A stretch of DNA of 64,000 nt from Bradyrhizobium sp. SK17 (GCF_002831585.1 NZ_CP025113.1:2170001-2234000); one strand, 5' to 3'. Shown: positions 47,410 through 58,120, counted from the stretch's first letter. Program-made: numbers and translations. The notes: generated by a model not told the origin, from the letters alone.

Positions 47410-48045
47410 CTACAGGGCTGGTGTGATCCGGTAGGCGCAGCGTCGTGCGCCGGCCAGGATGTGATCGACGCGTTCGATCGTGACATCGGGCCCCAGCACC
47501 GCGCGGAACACCGCAAGCTCCGAGCGGCAAAGACCCTGGCAGGCCGCCGCCGCGGCGCAGATTGGGCAGTGGTTCTCGACCAGAAGAAAGCCGTCCGCGT
47601 CCTTGAGCACACTCGCCATATAGCCTTCCCGGCTGCGCAGCCGCGCCAGCGATGCCAATCGCCGACGTAGCGAGCCCTCCGTTCCAACCGCCTTGCGGTA
47701 GTCGGCGATGCTGGCGCGTTCCCGATGCTCGATCAGCGTCTCCATGCCGCGCTCGCCGAACACCGCCTGCATCGAGCGCAGCAGATCGAGCGTGAGATCG
47801 GAATGGCGGTCGGGGAAGCGCTCGTGACCGCGCGGCGTCAGCCGCCAGTATTTCCGCGGCCGGCCGCGGCCTTCCCGCTGGTGGTCGCTTGCGACGAGGC
47901 CGGCCGCCTCGAGCTTGACGAGGTGCTGACGCGCGCCGGCCGGCGTCATCTCGAGGCGCGCGCCGATCTCCGCGGCGGTCTGCGGGCCGCGGGTCTTCAA
48001 TTGGAACAGGATGCGATCCTGGCTACGGGTGTCGTCTTGACTCAC
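47410..48045 (-). CDS. COG2345-type winged-helix regulator with C-terminal cysteine cluster
   Basis: 211 residues from a GTG at 48045. An N-terminal winged helix (AAEIGARLEMTPAGARQHLV) is followed by a C-terminal domain with ENHCPICAAAAACQGLCRSE and RRCAYRI, a cysteine set (C-x2-C-x5-C-x3-C plus one) that suggests metal or Fe-S sensing as in SufR relatives. Divergent from an efflux gene, with a palindromic operator between, so it probably represses that gene and itself. Confidence 0.85.
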   Translation of the reverse strand: MSQDDTRSQDRILFQLKTRGPQTAAEIGARLEMTPAGARQHLVKLEAAGLVASDHQREGRGRPRKYWRLTPRGHERFPDRHSDLTLDLLRSMQAVFGERGMETLIEHRERASIADYRKAVGTEGSLRRRLASLARLRSREGYMASVLKDADGFLLVENHCPICAAAAACQGLCRSELAVFRAVLGPDVTIERVDHILAGARRCAYRITPAL

Positions 48046-48051
48046 GGGAAT

Positions 48052-48083
48052 ATTTTAGAAACAAGATGCTATCTAAAATAGCA
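48052..48083. promoter_or_regulatory. Overlapping palindromic operator of regulator/MFS pair
   Basis: ATTTTAGA-N12-TCTAAAAT at 48052-48079 overlaps TGCTAT-N5-ATAGCA at 48067-48083; both are perfect. They lie 7 bp from the regulator start and 55 bp before the MFS start. The local AT-richness fits a shared divergent promoter. Confidence 0.65.
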
Positions 48084-48137
48084 CGATTGCTGTCGCAGGC
48101 AACTGCCGGAGCGTCGGTCCGGAAGGAGGCTTCCGAC

Positions 48138-49547
48138 ATGAAGCAGGACGTGGTTCAGGAGGGGTGGCGATCGCTCCTCAAGCGCGAATGGATTCCGACA
48201 CTCGCCATCCTGCTCGGTGGCGTCCTGCTGCAATCCATGAACGTGCTGATGCTAACGACGGTGTTGCCGTCGATCGTCGGCGAGCTCGGCGGCGTCACGA
48301 TGTTGAGCTGGCCGACCACCGCCTATCTGGCTTCTTCCATCGTCGCGGCAAGCTGCGTCGGCGTGCTGTCGACCACCTTCGGTGCACGGCGGGTCTATTG
48401 TGCCGGGGTCGTGATCTTCGGCCTCGGTGCCGTGCTGTGTTCGCTCGCCCCGGCGATGGGATGGATCGTGGCCGGCCGGCTGATCCAGGGATTTGGCGGC
48501 GGTCTGGAGGCCGCGGTGGCCTATGTGCTGGTGCGCGCGACGTTTCCCGAGAGCATGTGGTCGCGAACCATCGCCCTGATGTCGATGAGCTGGAGCATGT
48601 CGGTGCTGATCGGGCCGCTGGTCGGCGGACTGTTCGCGCATTTCGCCAGCTGGCGCGGCGCCTTTGTCGCGAGTGCCGCGACCGCCGTCGTGCTCGCGGT
48701 CGCAGCCTTCTTCGTCCTGTCGCCCGCGACCGCCTCGCGGCCGACGTCGGCGGCGCGCGTGCCGCTCGGCCGCGTCGCGCTGATCTGCCTTGCGATTGCC
48801 GCGACGTCAGTCACGTCTGCCGTGGGGTCGTCATGGCTGAAGCTCGGGCTGATCGTGACTGCGATCCTGGCGTTTGTCGCGATGCTGCGGCTGGACCGTA
48901 CGGCGCCGACGCGGCTGCTGCCGAGCGATGCGTTCTCGTGGCGCAGCGGAACCGGCGTCGGCCTCTGGGTCGCGCTGCTGCTCTGCATCACCTTCAGCCC
49001 GCTCCAGATCTACGTGCCGATGTTCCTCCAGCAATTGCACGGCTTCGACCCGCTCTCGGCCGGATTCGCCGTCGCCTGTGCGTCGATGGGGTGGAGCGTG
49101 GCCTCGATCCTGACGGCCGGCCTCTCGGGCCGCTCGGCCGACCGTTTGATGCTGATCGGCCCGGTCATGATGGGGGCAAGCCTGATGGCGATCGCGCTGC
49201 TTGGCCCGAATGCGACGGCGTCCGTCGTGCTGCTGATTCCGGCCATCGCGCTGCTGGGCGCCGGCATCGGGCAATGCTGGCCGCTGGTCGCGCATCGCAT
49301 CATGGACAGCGCCAGGGCGGGCGACGAGGTGGTCGCGGCATCGTCGGTGCCGACCATTCAGCAGATGGGATTTGCATTTGGTGCCGCGATCGCCGGCCTG
49401 GTCGCCAATGCCAGCGGATTGGCGGCGGCGGTCGCTGACGCGACGATGCAGCGCGCGGCGTTCTGGGTGCCGGCAAGCTTTGTCGCATGGGCCATGCTTG
49501 CGTTTGTCGCGGGGCTGCGCTTGCGCGCCCTGCGCCGGCGCGTGTGA
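48138..49547 (+). CDS. MFS multidrug efflux transporter (14-segment type)
   Basis: 469 residues from the ATG at 48138, with GAAGGAGG 8 bp upstream; the frame from 48066 is open but starts inside the operator. Membrane segments start at WIPTLAILLGGVLLQSMNVL. Motif C-like and antiporter-type sequences include GRLIQGFGGGLEAAVAYVLV and SWRGAFVASAATAVVLAVAA. Expected to expel a hydrophobic compound in exchange for protons. Controlled by the divergent repressor. Confidence 0.85.
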   Translation: MKQDVVQEGWRSLLKREWIPTLAILLGGVLLQSMNVLMLTTVLPSIVGELGGVTMLSWPTTAYLASSIVAASCVGVLSTTFGARRVYCAGVVIFGLGAVLCSLAPAMGWIVAGRLIQGFGGGLEAAVAYVLVRATFPESMWSRTIALMSMSWSMSVLIGPLVGGLFAHFASWRGAFVASAATAVVLAVAAFFVLSPATASRPTSAARVPLGRVALICLAIAATSVTSAVGSSWLKLGLIVTAILAFVAMLRLDRTAPTRLLPSDAFSWRSGTGVGLWVALLLCITFSPLQIYVPMFLQQLHGFDPLSAGFAVACASMGWSVASILTAGLSGRSADRLMLIGPVMMGASLMAIALLGPNATASVVLLIPAIALLGAGIGQCWPLVAHRIMDSARAGDEVVAASSVPTIQQMGFAFGAAIAGLVANASGLAAAVADATMQRAAFWVPASFVAWAMLAFVAGLRLRALRRRV

Positions 49548-49568
49548 ACGCTTCGGACCGCGCGGAGG

Positions 49569-52500
49569 TTACTCCGCCGCCACCATCTGCTGCGTCCGCC
49601 ATTGTCCGAGCAGGGCACGCAGCGAGGCGGGTTTGACCGGCTTGTTCAGCACTGCGATGTTCTCCTCGCGCGCGGCGGCGCGCACCGCGGGGCTGCGGTC
49701 GGCGGTGATCAGGATCGCCGGGATGTTGTCGCCGAAGCGGCGGCGGATTTCGCGGATCGCGGCGACGCCGTTGCCGCGGTCGAGGTGATAGTCGACCAGC
49801 ACGCCGGTGACGCGGCCGCCGGCGGCCTCGATCGCGCTGATCGCGCCGTCGGCGTCGAGCACCGCGATCACCTCGGCGTCCCACGCCGTCAATAGCGTCT
49901 TCATGCCGTCGAGAATCGCAGGATCGTTCTCGATGCAGACGATCAATGAGCCGCTCATCGGCGTCTTCGACAGCGGCGTGGTGCTGGTGACGGCGGCGGT
50001 GTGGTTGACCGCGGCCGCGACCGGCACGGTGACCGAGAACGCCGAGCCGCCGCTGAGATTGGCCGAGATCGCGATGCGATGGTTGAGCACCCGCGCCAGC
50101 CGTTCGACGATCGACAGCCCGAGGCCGAGACCGCGGGCGATGCGGGCGCCCTGTTCGAGGCGGTGGAATTCCTTGAAGATCTCGCCGCGCTTCTGCACCG
50201 GGATGCCGACCCCGGTGTCGAAGATGCTGATCTGGAGCGCGTCGCCGCGGCGGCGGCAGCCGATCAGCACGCGGCCGCGCGGGGTGTATTTGATCGCGTT
50301 GGAGATGAAGTTCTGCAGCAGCCGGCGCAGCAGCGAGCGGTCGGATTCGACCGGCAGCGAGCAGGCCACGAAGCGCAGATCGAGGCCCTTGTCGCGGGCG
50401 ATCGGCATGAACTCGATCTCCAGCGAGCGCATCAGATCCGCCATCCGGAAGCTCGTGATCGCCGGGGTCATGGCGCCGGCATCGAGCCTGGAGATGTCGA
50501 GCAGCGCGCCCAGGATGTCCTCGATCGCCTCGAGCGAGTCGTCGATGTTCTCGACCAGGCGGGAATCCTCACCGCCGTTCTGGCGCTCGACCAGGCTCGT
50601 GACATAGAGCCGCGCCGCGTTGAGCGGTTGCAGGATGTCGTGGCTGGCGGCCGCCAGGAAGCGGGTCTTGGAGGCGTTGGCGTCTTCCGCGATCCCCTTG
50701 GCGAGCGCGAGCTCCGAGTTCAGCCGCGTCAGCTCCTCGGTGCGGTCGCGCACCCGCTTCTCCAGGGTCGCATTGGCGCGCTCCAGCGCCTCGGCGGCCT
50801 CGAAGCTCGGGGTGACGTCGGAGAAGGTGATGACGAGCCCGCCGCCCGGCATCCGGTTGGCGCGCACTTCGATCACCAGATGACGGTCGGTGAAGCGCTC
50901 CAGATAGGGCTCGCCCTCGGTGGTGTAGGCGCGCAGCCGCAGCGCGAGCAGGCTGTCGCCGTCGCCCGTCGCCGGCGGGCTGATCGCGCCCATGAATTCG
51001 AGGATCTCGGCCAAGGGGATGCCGAGCTGCACCAGATGCTGCGGCAGCCCGAGCAGTTCGGAGAACTGCCGGTTGGAGCAGATCAGCTGCAAATCGGGGT
51101 CGAACACCGCGATGCCCTGGCGCACATGGTTGAGCGCGGTTTGCAGGATCTCGCGGTTGAAATGCAGCGCGGCGTGGGAATCGTCGAGCAGCTTCAGCGC
51201 CGCCTTGGCCGACACCGTGCGCCGCTGCAACAGCAGCGACATCACGAGCCGTGACGACGCCGCGCCGATCGAGGAGGCGATCAGCCGCTCGGCGTGTTGC
51301 AGCAGCTCGAAATCGGCCGGCGCCGCGGTTTGCAGCACGATGTTGCGGTCGGCGGCGAATGCGGCGAAGGCCTCGCGGGTGCGGTCGGGGCCGAGATATT
51401 GCGTCACCGTGCTCTGGATGTCCTGCACCGTCACCGTGGTGCGCCAGCGCCGGAAGCTCGGCGCGATCGGTGCCGCGCTGGGCACGAACACGTCGGCCTG
51501 CAACAGCTCGATCGCGGACGGCGCGCGCGCCAGCGAGAACAGCACATAGGTGAGGATGTTGAGCCCGAGGCTCCACAGCACGCCGTGCAGCAATGGCGGC
51601 AGGTCGGCATCGAACAGCGCCTGCGGCCGCAACGCCTCGATCCCGAATGGTCCATGTTGCAGCAGCATCAACCCGGCAGTCGAGTTCTCCAGGAAGCTCG
51701 GCACGAACAGCGTGTAGAGCCACATCGCGAAGCCGACCAGCATCCCCGCCATGGCGCCGCGCGCGGTGGCGCGGCGCCAGAACAGGCCGCCGAAGAATGC
51801 CGGCGCGAGCTGCGCGATCGCGGCAAAGGACAGCAGGCCGATCGCGACCAGCTGGGTGTTGCCGAGTGCGCGATAGTAGAAATACGCCAGCACCATGATG
51901 GCGAAGATCGAGAAGCGGCGCGCCTTCAGCAGGAAATCGCCGAAATCCTTCTGGCCGATCCGGGCGTCATCGCTGCGCGGCAAGACCAGCGGCAGCACGA
52001 TGTCGTTGGAGACCATGATCGAGAGCGCGACGCATTCGACGATCACCATCGCGGTCGCGGCCGACAGCCCGCCGACGAACACCGCGAGGCTGAGCAATTG
52101 CGAATTGCCCTCGATCGGCAGCGCCAGCACGAACATGTCGGCGTCGACCGCGCCGAACGGGAAGATCACCAGGCCGGCGATCGCGATCGGAATCACGAAG
52201 ACGTTGATCACGACGAGGTAGAGCGGGAACAGCCAGCGCGCCCGGCTGACCTCGGCGGCGTTCGAATTCTCCACCACGCTGACATGGAACTGGCGCGGCA
52301 GCAGCATGATCGCGCAGAACGACAGCAGCGTCATGATCAGGAAGTTGCCGACCGACGGCACGTATTCGATCGCGCGCACCGCCTCCGGTGTCTTCAGCGC
52401 GCGCTCGTAGAGCTCGACCGGGGAGAACATCCAGAAGGTGACGAAGGCGCCGGCGGCGATGAAGGCGACCAGCTTGACGATGGATTCGGCGGCGATCGCC

Positions 52501-53075
52501 AGGATCAGGCCGTGCTGGTGCTCGGTCGCGTCGCTGTGGCGGGTGCCGAACAGCACCGCGAACACCGCCATCGCCAGCGTCACCATCAGCGCGATGTCGC
52601 CGAGGATCGGAATTTTCGAGAACGCTTGGTCCTCGCTCAGGATGGTCTCCAGCGAGGAGGCCATCGCCTTCAGTTGCAGCGCGATATAGGGCACCGAGCC
52701 GATGATTGCGATCAGCGCCACGGTGGCGGCCACCTTCTGGCTCTTGCCGTAGCGCGCGGCGATGAAGTCGGCGATCGAGGTGATGTTCTGCGACTTGGCG
52801 AGCGCGATCACCCGGCGCAGCAGCGGCGTGCACAGCCCGATCATCACGATCGGGCCGACATAGATCGCCAGGAAGTCGACGCTGGTGCGGGTGGCGAAGC
52901 CGACCGAGCCGAAGAAGGTCCAGGACGTGCAGTAGATCGCGAGCGACAGCGGATAGATCCAGGCGCTGGCGCGGCCGCGCGCGCCCGGCGACATCCGGTC
53001 GCCGCGGCTGGCAATGAAGAACAACAATCCGATGTAGGCGAACGCCGAGGCGATCACGCCCCAATCGTGCAGCAT
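49569..53075 (-). CDS. CrbS-like hybrid sensor kinase: solute-symporter domain, PAS, histidine kinase, receiver
   Basis: 1168 residues. About 1-490: thirteen membrane segments of the sodium/solute symporter fold (IADFIAARYGKSQKVAATVA, FGTRHSDATEHQHGLI). A PAS region lies near 640-760, then a coiled coil, HisKA with H in AAASHDILQPLNAARLY, ATPase boxes FDTGVGIP and GLGLGLSIVERLA, and a C-terminal receiver (about 1044-1168) with the aspartate in VLVDYHLDRG. This order matches CrbS, NahK-like kinases and relatives. The likely partner is the LuxR-type regulator at 46031, now 2.9 kb away and convergent. Confidence 0.9.
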   Translation of the reverse strand: MLHDWGVIASAFAYIGLLFFIASRGDRMSPGARGRASAWIYPLSLAIYCTSWTFFGSVGFATRTSVDFLAIYVGPIVMIGLCTPLLRRVIALAKSQNITSIADFIAARYGKSQKVAATVALIAIIGSVPYIALQLKAMASSLETILSEDQAFSKIPILGDIALMVTLAMAVFAVLFGTRHSDATEHQHGLILAIAAESIVKLVAFIAAGAFVTFWMFSPVELYERALKTPEAVRAIEYVPSVGNFLIMTLLSFCAIMLLPRQFHVSVVENSNAAEVSRARWLFPLYLVVINVFVIPIAIAGLVIFPFGAVDADMFVLALPIEGNSQLLSLAVFVGGLSAATAMVIVECVALSIMVSNDIVLPLVLPRSDDARIGQKDFGDFLLKARRFSIFAIMVLAYFYYRALGNTQLVAIGLLSFAAIAQLAPAFFGGLFWRRATARGAMAGMLVGFAMWLYTLFVPSFLENSTAGLMLLQHGPFGIEALRPQALFDADLPPLLHGVLWSLGLNILTYVLFSLARAPSAIELLQADVFVPSAAPIAPSFRRWRTTVTVQDIQSTVTQYLGPDRTREAFAAFAADRNIVLQTAAPADFELLQHAERLIASSIGAASSRLVMSLLLQRRTVSAKAALKLLDDSHAALHFNREILQTALNHVRQGIAVFDPDLQLICSNRQFSELLGLPQHLVQLGIPLAEILEFMGAISPPATGDGDSLLALRLRAYTTEGEPYLERFTDRHLVIEVRANRMPGGGLVITFSDVTPSFEAAEALERANATLEKRVRDRTEELTRLNSELALAKGIAEDANASKTRFLAAASHDILQPLNAARLYVTSLVERQNGGEDSRLVENIDDSLEAIEDILGALLDISRLDAGAMTPAITSFRMADLMRSLEIEFMPIARDKGLDLRFVACSLPVESDRSLLRRLLQNFISNAIKYTPRGRVLIGCRRRGDALQISIFDTGVGIPVQKRGEIFKEFHRLEQGARIARGLGLGLSIVERLARVLNHRIAISANLSGGSAFSVTVPVAAAVNHTAAVTSTTPLSKTPMSGSLIVCIENDPAILDGMKTLLTAWDAEVIAVLDADGAISAIEAAGGRVTGVLVDYHLDRGNGVAAIREIRRRFGDNIPAILITADRSPAVRAAAREENIAVLNKPVKPASLRALLGQWRTQQMVAAE

Positions 53076-53131
53076 CGCTGCTCATCTCCCGTCCCGGCCG
53101 CTGGGTGGGCCGGGTCTCGGGATTATAACGC

Positions 53132-53163
53132 AAAGGGCCGGCCGCGCGATGCGCGGCCGGCCC
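53132..53163 (-). terminator. Terminator after hemA
   Basis: A 12-bp-or-longer stem GGGCCGGCCGCGC / GCGCGGCCGGCCC on the minus strand, followed by TTTG. It lies 27 bp after the hemA stop and ahead of the kinase gene. Confidence 0.75.
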
Positions 53164-53189
53164 GAATTCGGGGTCGGAAACCGATAGGG

Positions 53190-54419
53190 TTACTCGGCAG
53201 CCAGCGACTTCTGGCGCAGCGGCAGGCCGAGCCGGTCCCAGACCTGGAGCAGGGCTTCGGCCAGCGCGTCGACCAGCCCGTCGTCGTGGTAGGGCGAGGG
53301 CGTGATGCGCAGCCGCTCGGTGCCCTTGGCCACCGTCGGATAGTTGATCGGCTGGATGTAGATGCCGTGGTCCTCGAGCAGCATGTCCGAGGCGCGCTTG
53401 CACTTCTCGGGGTCGCCGACGAACAGCGGTACGATATGGGTGTCGCTCGACATCACAGGCAGGCCGGCGGCGGTCAGGATCGCCTTGGTGCGGGCGGCGC
53501 GGTCCTGGTGGCGCTCGCGCTCCCAGTTCGAGGTCTTCAGATGGCGGATCGCGGCGGTCGCAGCCGAGCAGATCGCCGGCGGCAGCGCGGTGGTGAAGAT
53601 GAAGCCCGGCGCGTAGGAGCGCACCGCGTCGATGATCTCGGCGCGGCCGGCGATGTAGCCGCCGAGGCAGCCGAACGCCTTCGCCAGCGTGCCCTCGAGC
53701 ACGTCGATACGGTGCATCACGCCGTCGCGCTCGGCAATGCCGCCGCCGCGCGGGCCGTACATGCCGACCGCGTGCACCTCGTCGACATAGGTCATGGCGC
53801 CGTATTTTTCCGCGAGATCGCAGATCTTGCCGAGCGGCGCGACGTCGCCGTCCATCGAATACAGGCTCTCGCAGACGATCAGCTTCGGCCGGTCGGGGCC
53901 GGCGGCGATCAAGAGCTGTTCGAGATGCGCGACGTCGTTGTGGCGGAAGATCTGGCGCTCGCAGCCGGCCTGGCGCACGCCCTCGATCATCGAATTGTGG
54001 TTCAGCGCATCCGACAGGATCAGGCAGTTCGGGATCAGCTTGGCCAGCGTCGAGATGCCGGTCTGGTTCGAGACATAGCCCGAGGTGAACAGCAGCGAGG
54101 CTTCCTTGCCGTGCAGGTCGGCGAGCTCGGCCTCGAGCGCTACCAGCGGATGATGGGTGCCGGCGATGTTGCGGGTGCCGCCGGCGCCGGTGCCGACCCG
54201 GGTCGCGGTCTCGACCATGGCCCCGACCACCTTGGGGTGCTGGCCCATGCCGAGATAATCGTTGGAGCACCAGATCACGACGTTGCGGCTGCCCTTCGGC
54301 GAATGCCAGGTCGCGTGCGGGAAACGTCCCGCGATCCGCTCGAGGTCGGCGAACACCCGGTAGCGCCGCTCGTCATGCAGGCGGTTGAGGGCGGTGTTGA
54401 AAAACTGGCTGTAATCCAT
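53190..54419 (-). CDS. hemA: 5-aminolevulinate synthase
   Basis: 409 residues from the ATG at 54419, giving [20 protein letters not shown]; a TTG two codons earlier is possible. The class II aminotransferase fold shows [27 protein letters not shown], and the PLP lysine in [13 protein letters not shown]. It condenses glycine and succinyl-CoA, the C4 route to haem typical of alphaproteobacteria. The 180-bp region upstream has no gene. Confidence 0.96.
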   Translation of the reverse strand: MDYSQFFNTALNRLHDERRYRVFADLERIAGRFPHATWHSPKGSRNVVIWCSNDYLGMGQHPKVVGAMVETATRVGTGAGGTRNIAGTHHPLVALEAELADLHGKEASLLFTSGYVSNQTGISTLAKLIPNCLILSDALNHNSMIEGVRQAGCERQIFRHNDVAHLEQLLIAAGPDRPKLIVCESLYSMDGDVAPLGKICDLAEKYGAMTYVDEVHAVGMYGPRGGGIAERDGVMHRIDVLEGTLAKAFGCLGGYIAGRAEIIDAVRSYAPGFIFTTALPPAICSAATAAIRHLKTSNWERERHQDRAARTKAILTAAGLPVMSSDTHIVPLFVGDPEKCKRASDMLLEDHGIYIQPINYPTVAKGTERLRITPSPYHDDGLVDALAEALLQVWDRLGLPLRQKSLAAE

Positions 54420-54600
54420 CGGCAAACCCAGAAAGCGGAACCTGACCGGAATAGCTGCTTCTTCTTAGAGCTTTTCCAGCTCTAATGTCCATGCATTGAC
54501 TCACAGCTCGGCATGCGTCGCAGCTGGGCAAATTGCCCTAGCGCGAGGTTTTGGGTTTGATTTTGCTCAAATCGCCGGACGGGGCGCCGCCCGGCCGGGC

Positions 54601-55665
54601 TCAGGTGGTGCGGAAGCGCAGCATGCCGTCGTCATGCATCCGGGCCGTCAGGCGGCCCTCGACCAGCATGTAATTGACATGGGCGACCAGTTCGCCGGCG
54701 GCGAAGCCCATCTGGTGCTCGTCCAGCACGTGCTTGTGGAACACCACGGGCACCAGCTCCTTGGAGGTCTGCGGCACCTCGCGGCAGGCCTCGGCGATCA
54801 GCCGGCAGCGCTCCTCATGGTGGTCGGCGAGCTGCTTGATCCGGGTCTTCAGCCCGTAGAACGGCACGCCGTGGCCGGGCAGCACCATCACGTCATAGGG
54901 CAGAGTGGTGGTCAGGCTCGCCAGCGAGGCGAGGTACTCGCCGAGCGAGTTCTGCTCGGGCTCGACCGCCCAGACGCTGACATTGGGCGAGATCTTGCTC
55001 AGCACCTGGTCGGCGGACAGGAACAGCTTGTCGGCGGCGCAATACAGCATCACCTGGTCGAGCGCGTGACCGCCGCCGGTGATCACCTTGAAGCGCCGCG
55101 TGCCGATCACGACCTCGTCGCCATGGGTGAGGCGGTGATAGGACGGCGGCAGCACCGACACCCGCTTCAGGTAGTCCTGGCCGCGGCCGAGCAGCTTCTC
55201 GGTCAGGTCCTCGTCCATGCCGTGGCGGCGGAAGAACAGCCGCTGCGCGTTGCGCCGTTCCTCGGTGCCGCGGTTCTGGTGATAGACCGATTGCAGGTAT
55301 TCGACCTGCGACATGAACAGCGGGCAGTCGAAGCGCTCGGTGACCCAGCCGGCGAGACCGACATGGTCGGGGTGCGAATGGGTCACGATCAGCCTGGTGA
55401 CCTTGACGTGCTTCAGCGGCCCCTCGAACAGCGTGGTCCAGGCCGCGATCGATTCCTCGTTGCCGAAGCCGGAATCCACCATGGTCCAGCCGTCGCCGTC
55501 GGCGAGCAGATAGATGTTCACATGGTTGAGGCGGAACGGCAGCTTCAGCCGCGCCCACAGCACGCCGGGGGCCACTTCCACGACCTGGTCGTGGCCGGGA
55601 TGGTTCTCCCAAGGGTATCGCAATGCCTCTGCCGAGGAGGGCAGGCTGTCGGTCTTCTTGTCCAT
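54601..55665 (-). CDS. Metallo-beta-lactamase-fold hydrolase
   Basis: 354 residues. The metal motif THSHPDHVG lies near residue 93, with the histidines of GGGHALDQVM and the later LPGHGVPF completing the binuclear site. A C-terminal helical extension contains VFHKHVLDEHQMGFAAGEL. It resembles glyoxalase II or LACTB2-type hydrolases; substrate unknown. Not obviously in an operon with hemA. Confidence 0.88.
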   Translation of the reverse strand: MDKKTDSLPSSAEALRYPWENHPGHDQVVEVAPGVLWARLKLPFRLNHVNIYLLADGDGWTMVDSGFGNEESIAAWTTLFEGPLKHVKVTRLIVTHSHPDHVGLAGWVTERFDCPLFMSQVEYLQSVYHQNRGTEERRNAQRLFFRRHGMDEDLTEKLLGRGQDYLKRVSVLPPSYHRLTHGDEVVIGTRRFKVITGGGHALDQVMLYCAADKLFLSADQVLSKISPNVSVWAVEPEQNSLGEYLASLASLTTTLPYDVMVLPGHGVPFYGLKTRIKQLADHHEERCRLIAEACREVPQTSKELVPVVFHKHVLDEHQMGFAAGELVAHVNYMLVEGRLTARMHDDGMLRFRTT

Positions 55666-55752
55666 GCTACGGGCTTAGCGGCACATTGCCCGCTGCGCCA
55701 GCCGAAAAATCAGATAGCCGTCCGGAGAAAGGGACGGAAATCCCCGGAATTC

Positions 55753-55778
55753 CGTAGCCCGGATCAACCCGGGCTACG
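55753..55778. repeat. Short hairpin repeat
   Basis: CGTAGCCCGG and CCGGGCTACG pair exactly around a 6-base loop. It lies 19 bp after the chemoreceptor stop and may act as its terminator; hairpins of this kind are common dispersed repeats in bradyrhizobia. Confidence 0.6.
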
Positions 55779-55796
55779 GGGCGCACAGTAGCGTTG

Positions 55797-57941
55797 CTAC
55801 GCGGCTCGGATGTTCGACAGGAAGCCGTCGATTTCCGAGCGCAGCACGTCGGCCTCGCGGCGCAGCGCGTCGGAGGCGCTCAGCACCTCGCCGGCCGCCG
55901 CGCCGGCCTCGGCCGAGGCGGTCGAGACGCCGACGATGTTGCTCGACACCTCGCTGGTGCCGCCGGCGGCGTGCTGGATGTTGCGGGCGATCTCGCGGGT
56001 CGCCGCGCCCTGCTCCTCGACGGCGGCGGCGATCGCGGTGGTGACGTCGTTGATCTCGCCGATCGTGCTCGAGATGTTGCGGATCGCGGAGACCGCGGTG
56101 GTCGTCACCTCCTGCATGCTGACGATCTGCTGGCGGATCTCCTCGGTCGCCTTCGCGGTCTGGCTCGCCAGGTTCTTGACCTCGGAGGCGACCACGGCAA
56201 AGCCGCGGCCGGCTTCGCCGGCGCGCGCCGCCTCGATGGTGGCGTTGAGCGCCAGCAGGTTGGTCTGCGAGGCGATGGTCTGGATCAGATCGACCACGAC
56301 GCTGATGCGCGCGGCGTTATCGGCGAGTCCCTGCATGGTGCTGTCGGTGGCGCTGGCTTCCTCGACGGCCTTGCGGGCGATCTCCGCCGAGGTGACGACC
56401 TGGCGGCCGATCTCGGCAATCGACGACGACAGCTCCTCGGTGCCGGCCGACACGGTCTGCACGTTGACCGAGGTCTCCTCGGCGGCCGAGGCCACCGCAT
56501 TGACCAGCGCGCTCGACTGGTCGGCGGTCGCCGACATGCTCTGCGCGGTCGACTGCATCGAGTTCGCCGCGGTCTGTAGGCTGCCCAGCGCGGTGCGCAC
56601 GGTGGATTCGAACGTGACGATCTGGGTCTCCATCCGCGAGGCGCGCTCCGCCTTGGCGGTGCGGTCCTTGTTCTGGTTGGCGGTGAGCTCGCGGCTCTCG
56701 ATCATGCTCTCGCGGAACACCTGTAGCGAATCGGCCATCACGGCGATCTCGTCGCGCTGCCGGCTCTGCGGGATCTCGGTGTCGAGGTCGCCGTCGGACA
56801 ACAATTGCATCGAGCGTTGCAGGCCGCGGATGCGGCGCAGGATGTTGCGCCCGACATAGAGCCAGACGAACAGGAACGAGCCGACCAGCGTCAGCGCGCC
56901 AAGGCCGATCATGACAGTGGTCGCCAGCGAGATCTGCTGCCGCGCCTGGAAGGTCGACGCGTCGGTCTCCTTCTGCACGGCGTCGACCAGCTGCTGCACG
57001 CTAATGCCGAGCCCGACATTGAGCTTGCGGGTCTCCTCCAGGATGGTCTGGCCGTAGTCGATCGAGTCGAGCTCCTTCTGGCGGATCTTGAACACGCCGG
57101 TCTTGCCTTCGCCGAGCACCAGCAGCTTTTGCGCGGTGTCGCGCACGGCGACGATCGCCGGATTGTTCGGCAGATCGTCGAGGTTGGATTTGATCCGCTC
57201 GCGGCCCTTCTTGAACTCGGCCTCGATCGCGTCGATCGTCTCGCTGGAGTTCGCCGACAGCGCCGCGGTCATGTCGGCGGCCATCAGATTGCCGGCGGCG
57301 AGCACGTTGCTGATCTGGCCGACGGTGCGCGCCGCCTCGGTGGCGTCGTCGGCCGAGACGTTGGCCGAGCCGAGGATGGCGTTGAGCCGGGTCTGGGCGT
57401 CGAGCATCGCCGGACCGGCGGCCGAGACGAACGCGGCCTGCGCCTTGCGCAGCGCATTGTACTGCTTGTCGCGCAGCGCGCCGATATCGAGCCGCTCATG
57501 CGCCGCCGAAATCAGGCTCTTGGTGGCCTCGTCGGTGTTCTTGACGTTCTCCTGTAGCGCGCTGACCACCGATTTGTCGGCGCCGAGCTCGATGATCTCG
57601 CCGAGCTTGGCGTTGGTCTGCTGCGCGACCTCCTGCACCTTCTTGGTGCGCTCGTTCAGCGCATCGTCGCTTTGCACGGCGAGCAGGCCGGGTCCCTGGG
57701 CGGCGAGCGAGGCGCTCTGCGCGGCGAGTTGCAGGCTCGCGGCAAGCCGCGGGATGTCGCGGCCGGAGAGAGCGCTCATGGTGCCGCCGAGCTGATGCAG
57801 CACGATGCCGGCGCCCGCGCTGATCACCAGCGCCATGCCTGCGATCACGGCGAATGCCGCGAACAGGCTGCCCCTGACGCCCATCTGCGGCAGGCGGATG
57901 CGCTTGAGATTTGGTTTGCCGAGCTTGAACCGAAACGCCAT
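55797..57941 (-). CDS. Methyl-accepting chemotaxis protein
   Basis: 714 residues from the ATG at 57941 with GGGGGAT upstream. One membrane helix at about 25-50, a sensor region of some 280 residues predicted helical, a second helix ([20 protein letters not shown]), a HAMP domain, and the signalling tip [20 protein letters not shown] written here as [19 protein letters not shown]. It signals to CheA/CheW; ligand unknown. The C-terminus lacks a pentapeptide tether. Confidence 0.92.
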   Translation of the reverse strand: MAFRFKLGKPNLKRIRLPQMGVRGSLFAAFAVIAGMALVISAGAGIVLHQLGGTMSALSGRDIPRLAASLQLAAQSASLAAQGPGLLAVQSDDALNERTKKVQEVAQQTNAKLGEIIELGADKSVVSALQENVKNTDEATKSLISAAHERLDIGALRDKQYNALRKAQAAFVSAAGPAMLDAQTRLNAILGSANVSADDATEAARTVGQISNVLAAGNLMAADMTAALSANSSETIDAIEAEFKKGRERIKSNLDDLPNNPAIVAVRDTAQKLLVLGEGKTGVFKIRQKELDSIDYGQTILEETRKLNVGLGISVQQLVDAVQKETDASTFQARQQISLATTVMIGLGALTLVGSFLFVWLYVGRNILRRIRGLQRSMQLLSDGDLDTEIPQSRQRDEIAVMADSLQVFRESMIESRELTANQNKDRTAKAERASRMETQIVTFESTVRTALGSLQTAANSMQSTAQSMSATADQSSALVNAVASAAEETSVNVQTVSAGTEELSSSIAEIGRQVVTSAEIARKAVEEASATDSTMQGLADNAARISVVVDLIQTIASQTNLLALNATIEAARAGEAGRGFAVVASEVKNLASQTAKATEEIRQQIVSMQEVTTTAVSAIRNISSTIGEINDVTTAIAAAVEEQGAATREIARNIQHAAGGTSEVSSNIVGVSTASAEAGAAAGEVLSASDALRREADVLRSEIDGFLSNIRAA

Positions 57942-58120
57942 TGCCCCGTATCCCCCTGGCCGACTACGCGTGGCCACTACTCTTGGATGTTTCCCCGGCG
58001 CGGGAGTATCGGTGCGGTGGGTTAACAAAATCGGGAAAATCGCGACAATCCGCAGGATTTTTCGGGGCTTGCGGCGTTGTCTTGGTTCGCTGTGCGGAAT
58101 CGGTGCGCGCGATCGGACGC

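Noticed and set aside
51294..54485. 1063-residue open frame on the plus strand
   Set aside because: It is the antisense shadow of the hybrid kinase and hemA in high-GC DNA. Its product is an Arg/His/Asp-rich string without domains, while both minus-strand genes have complete motifs.
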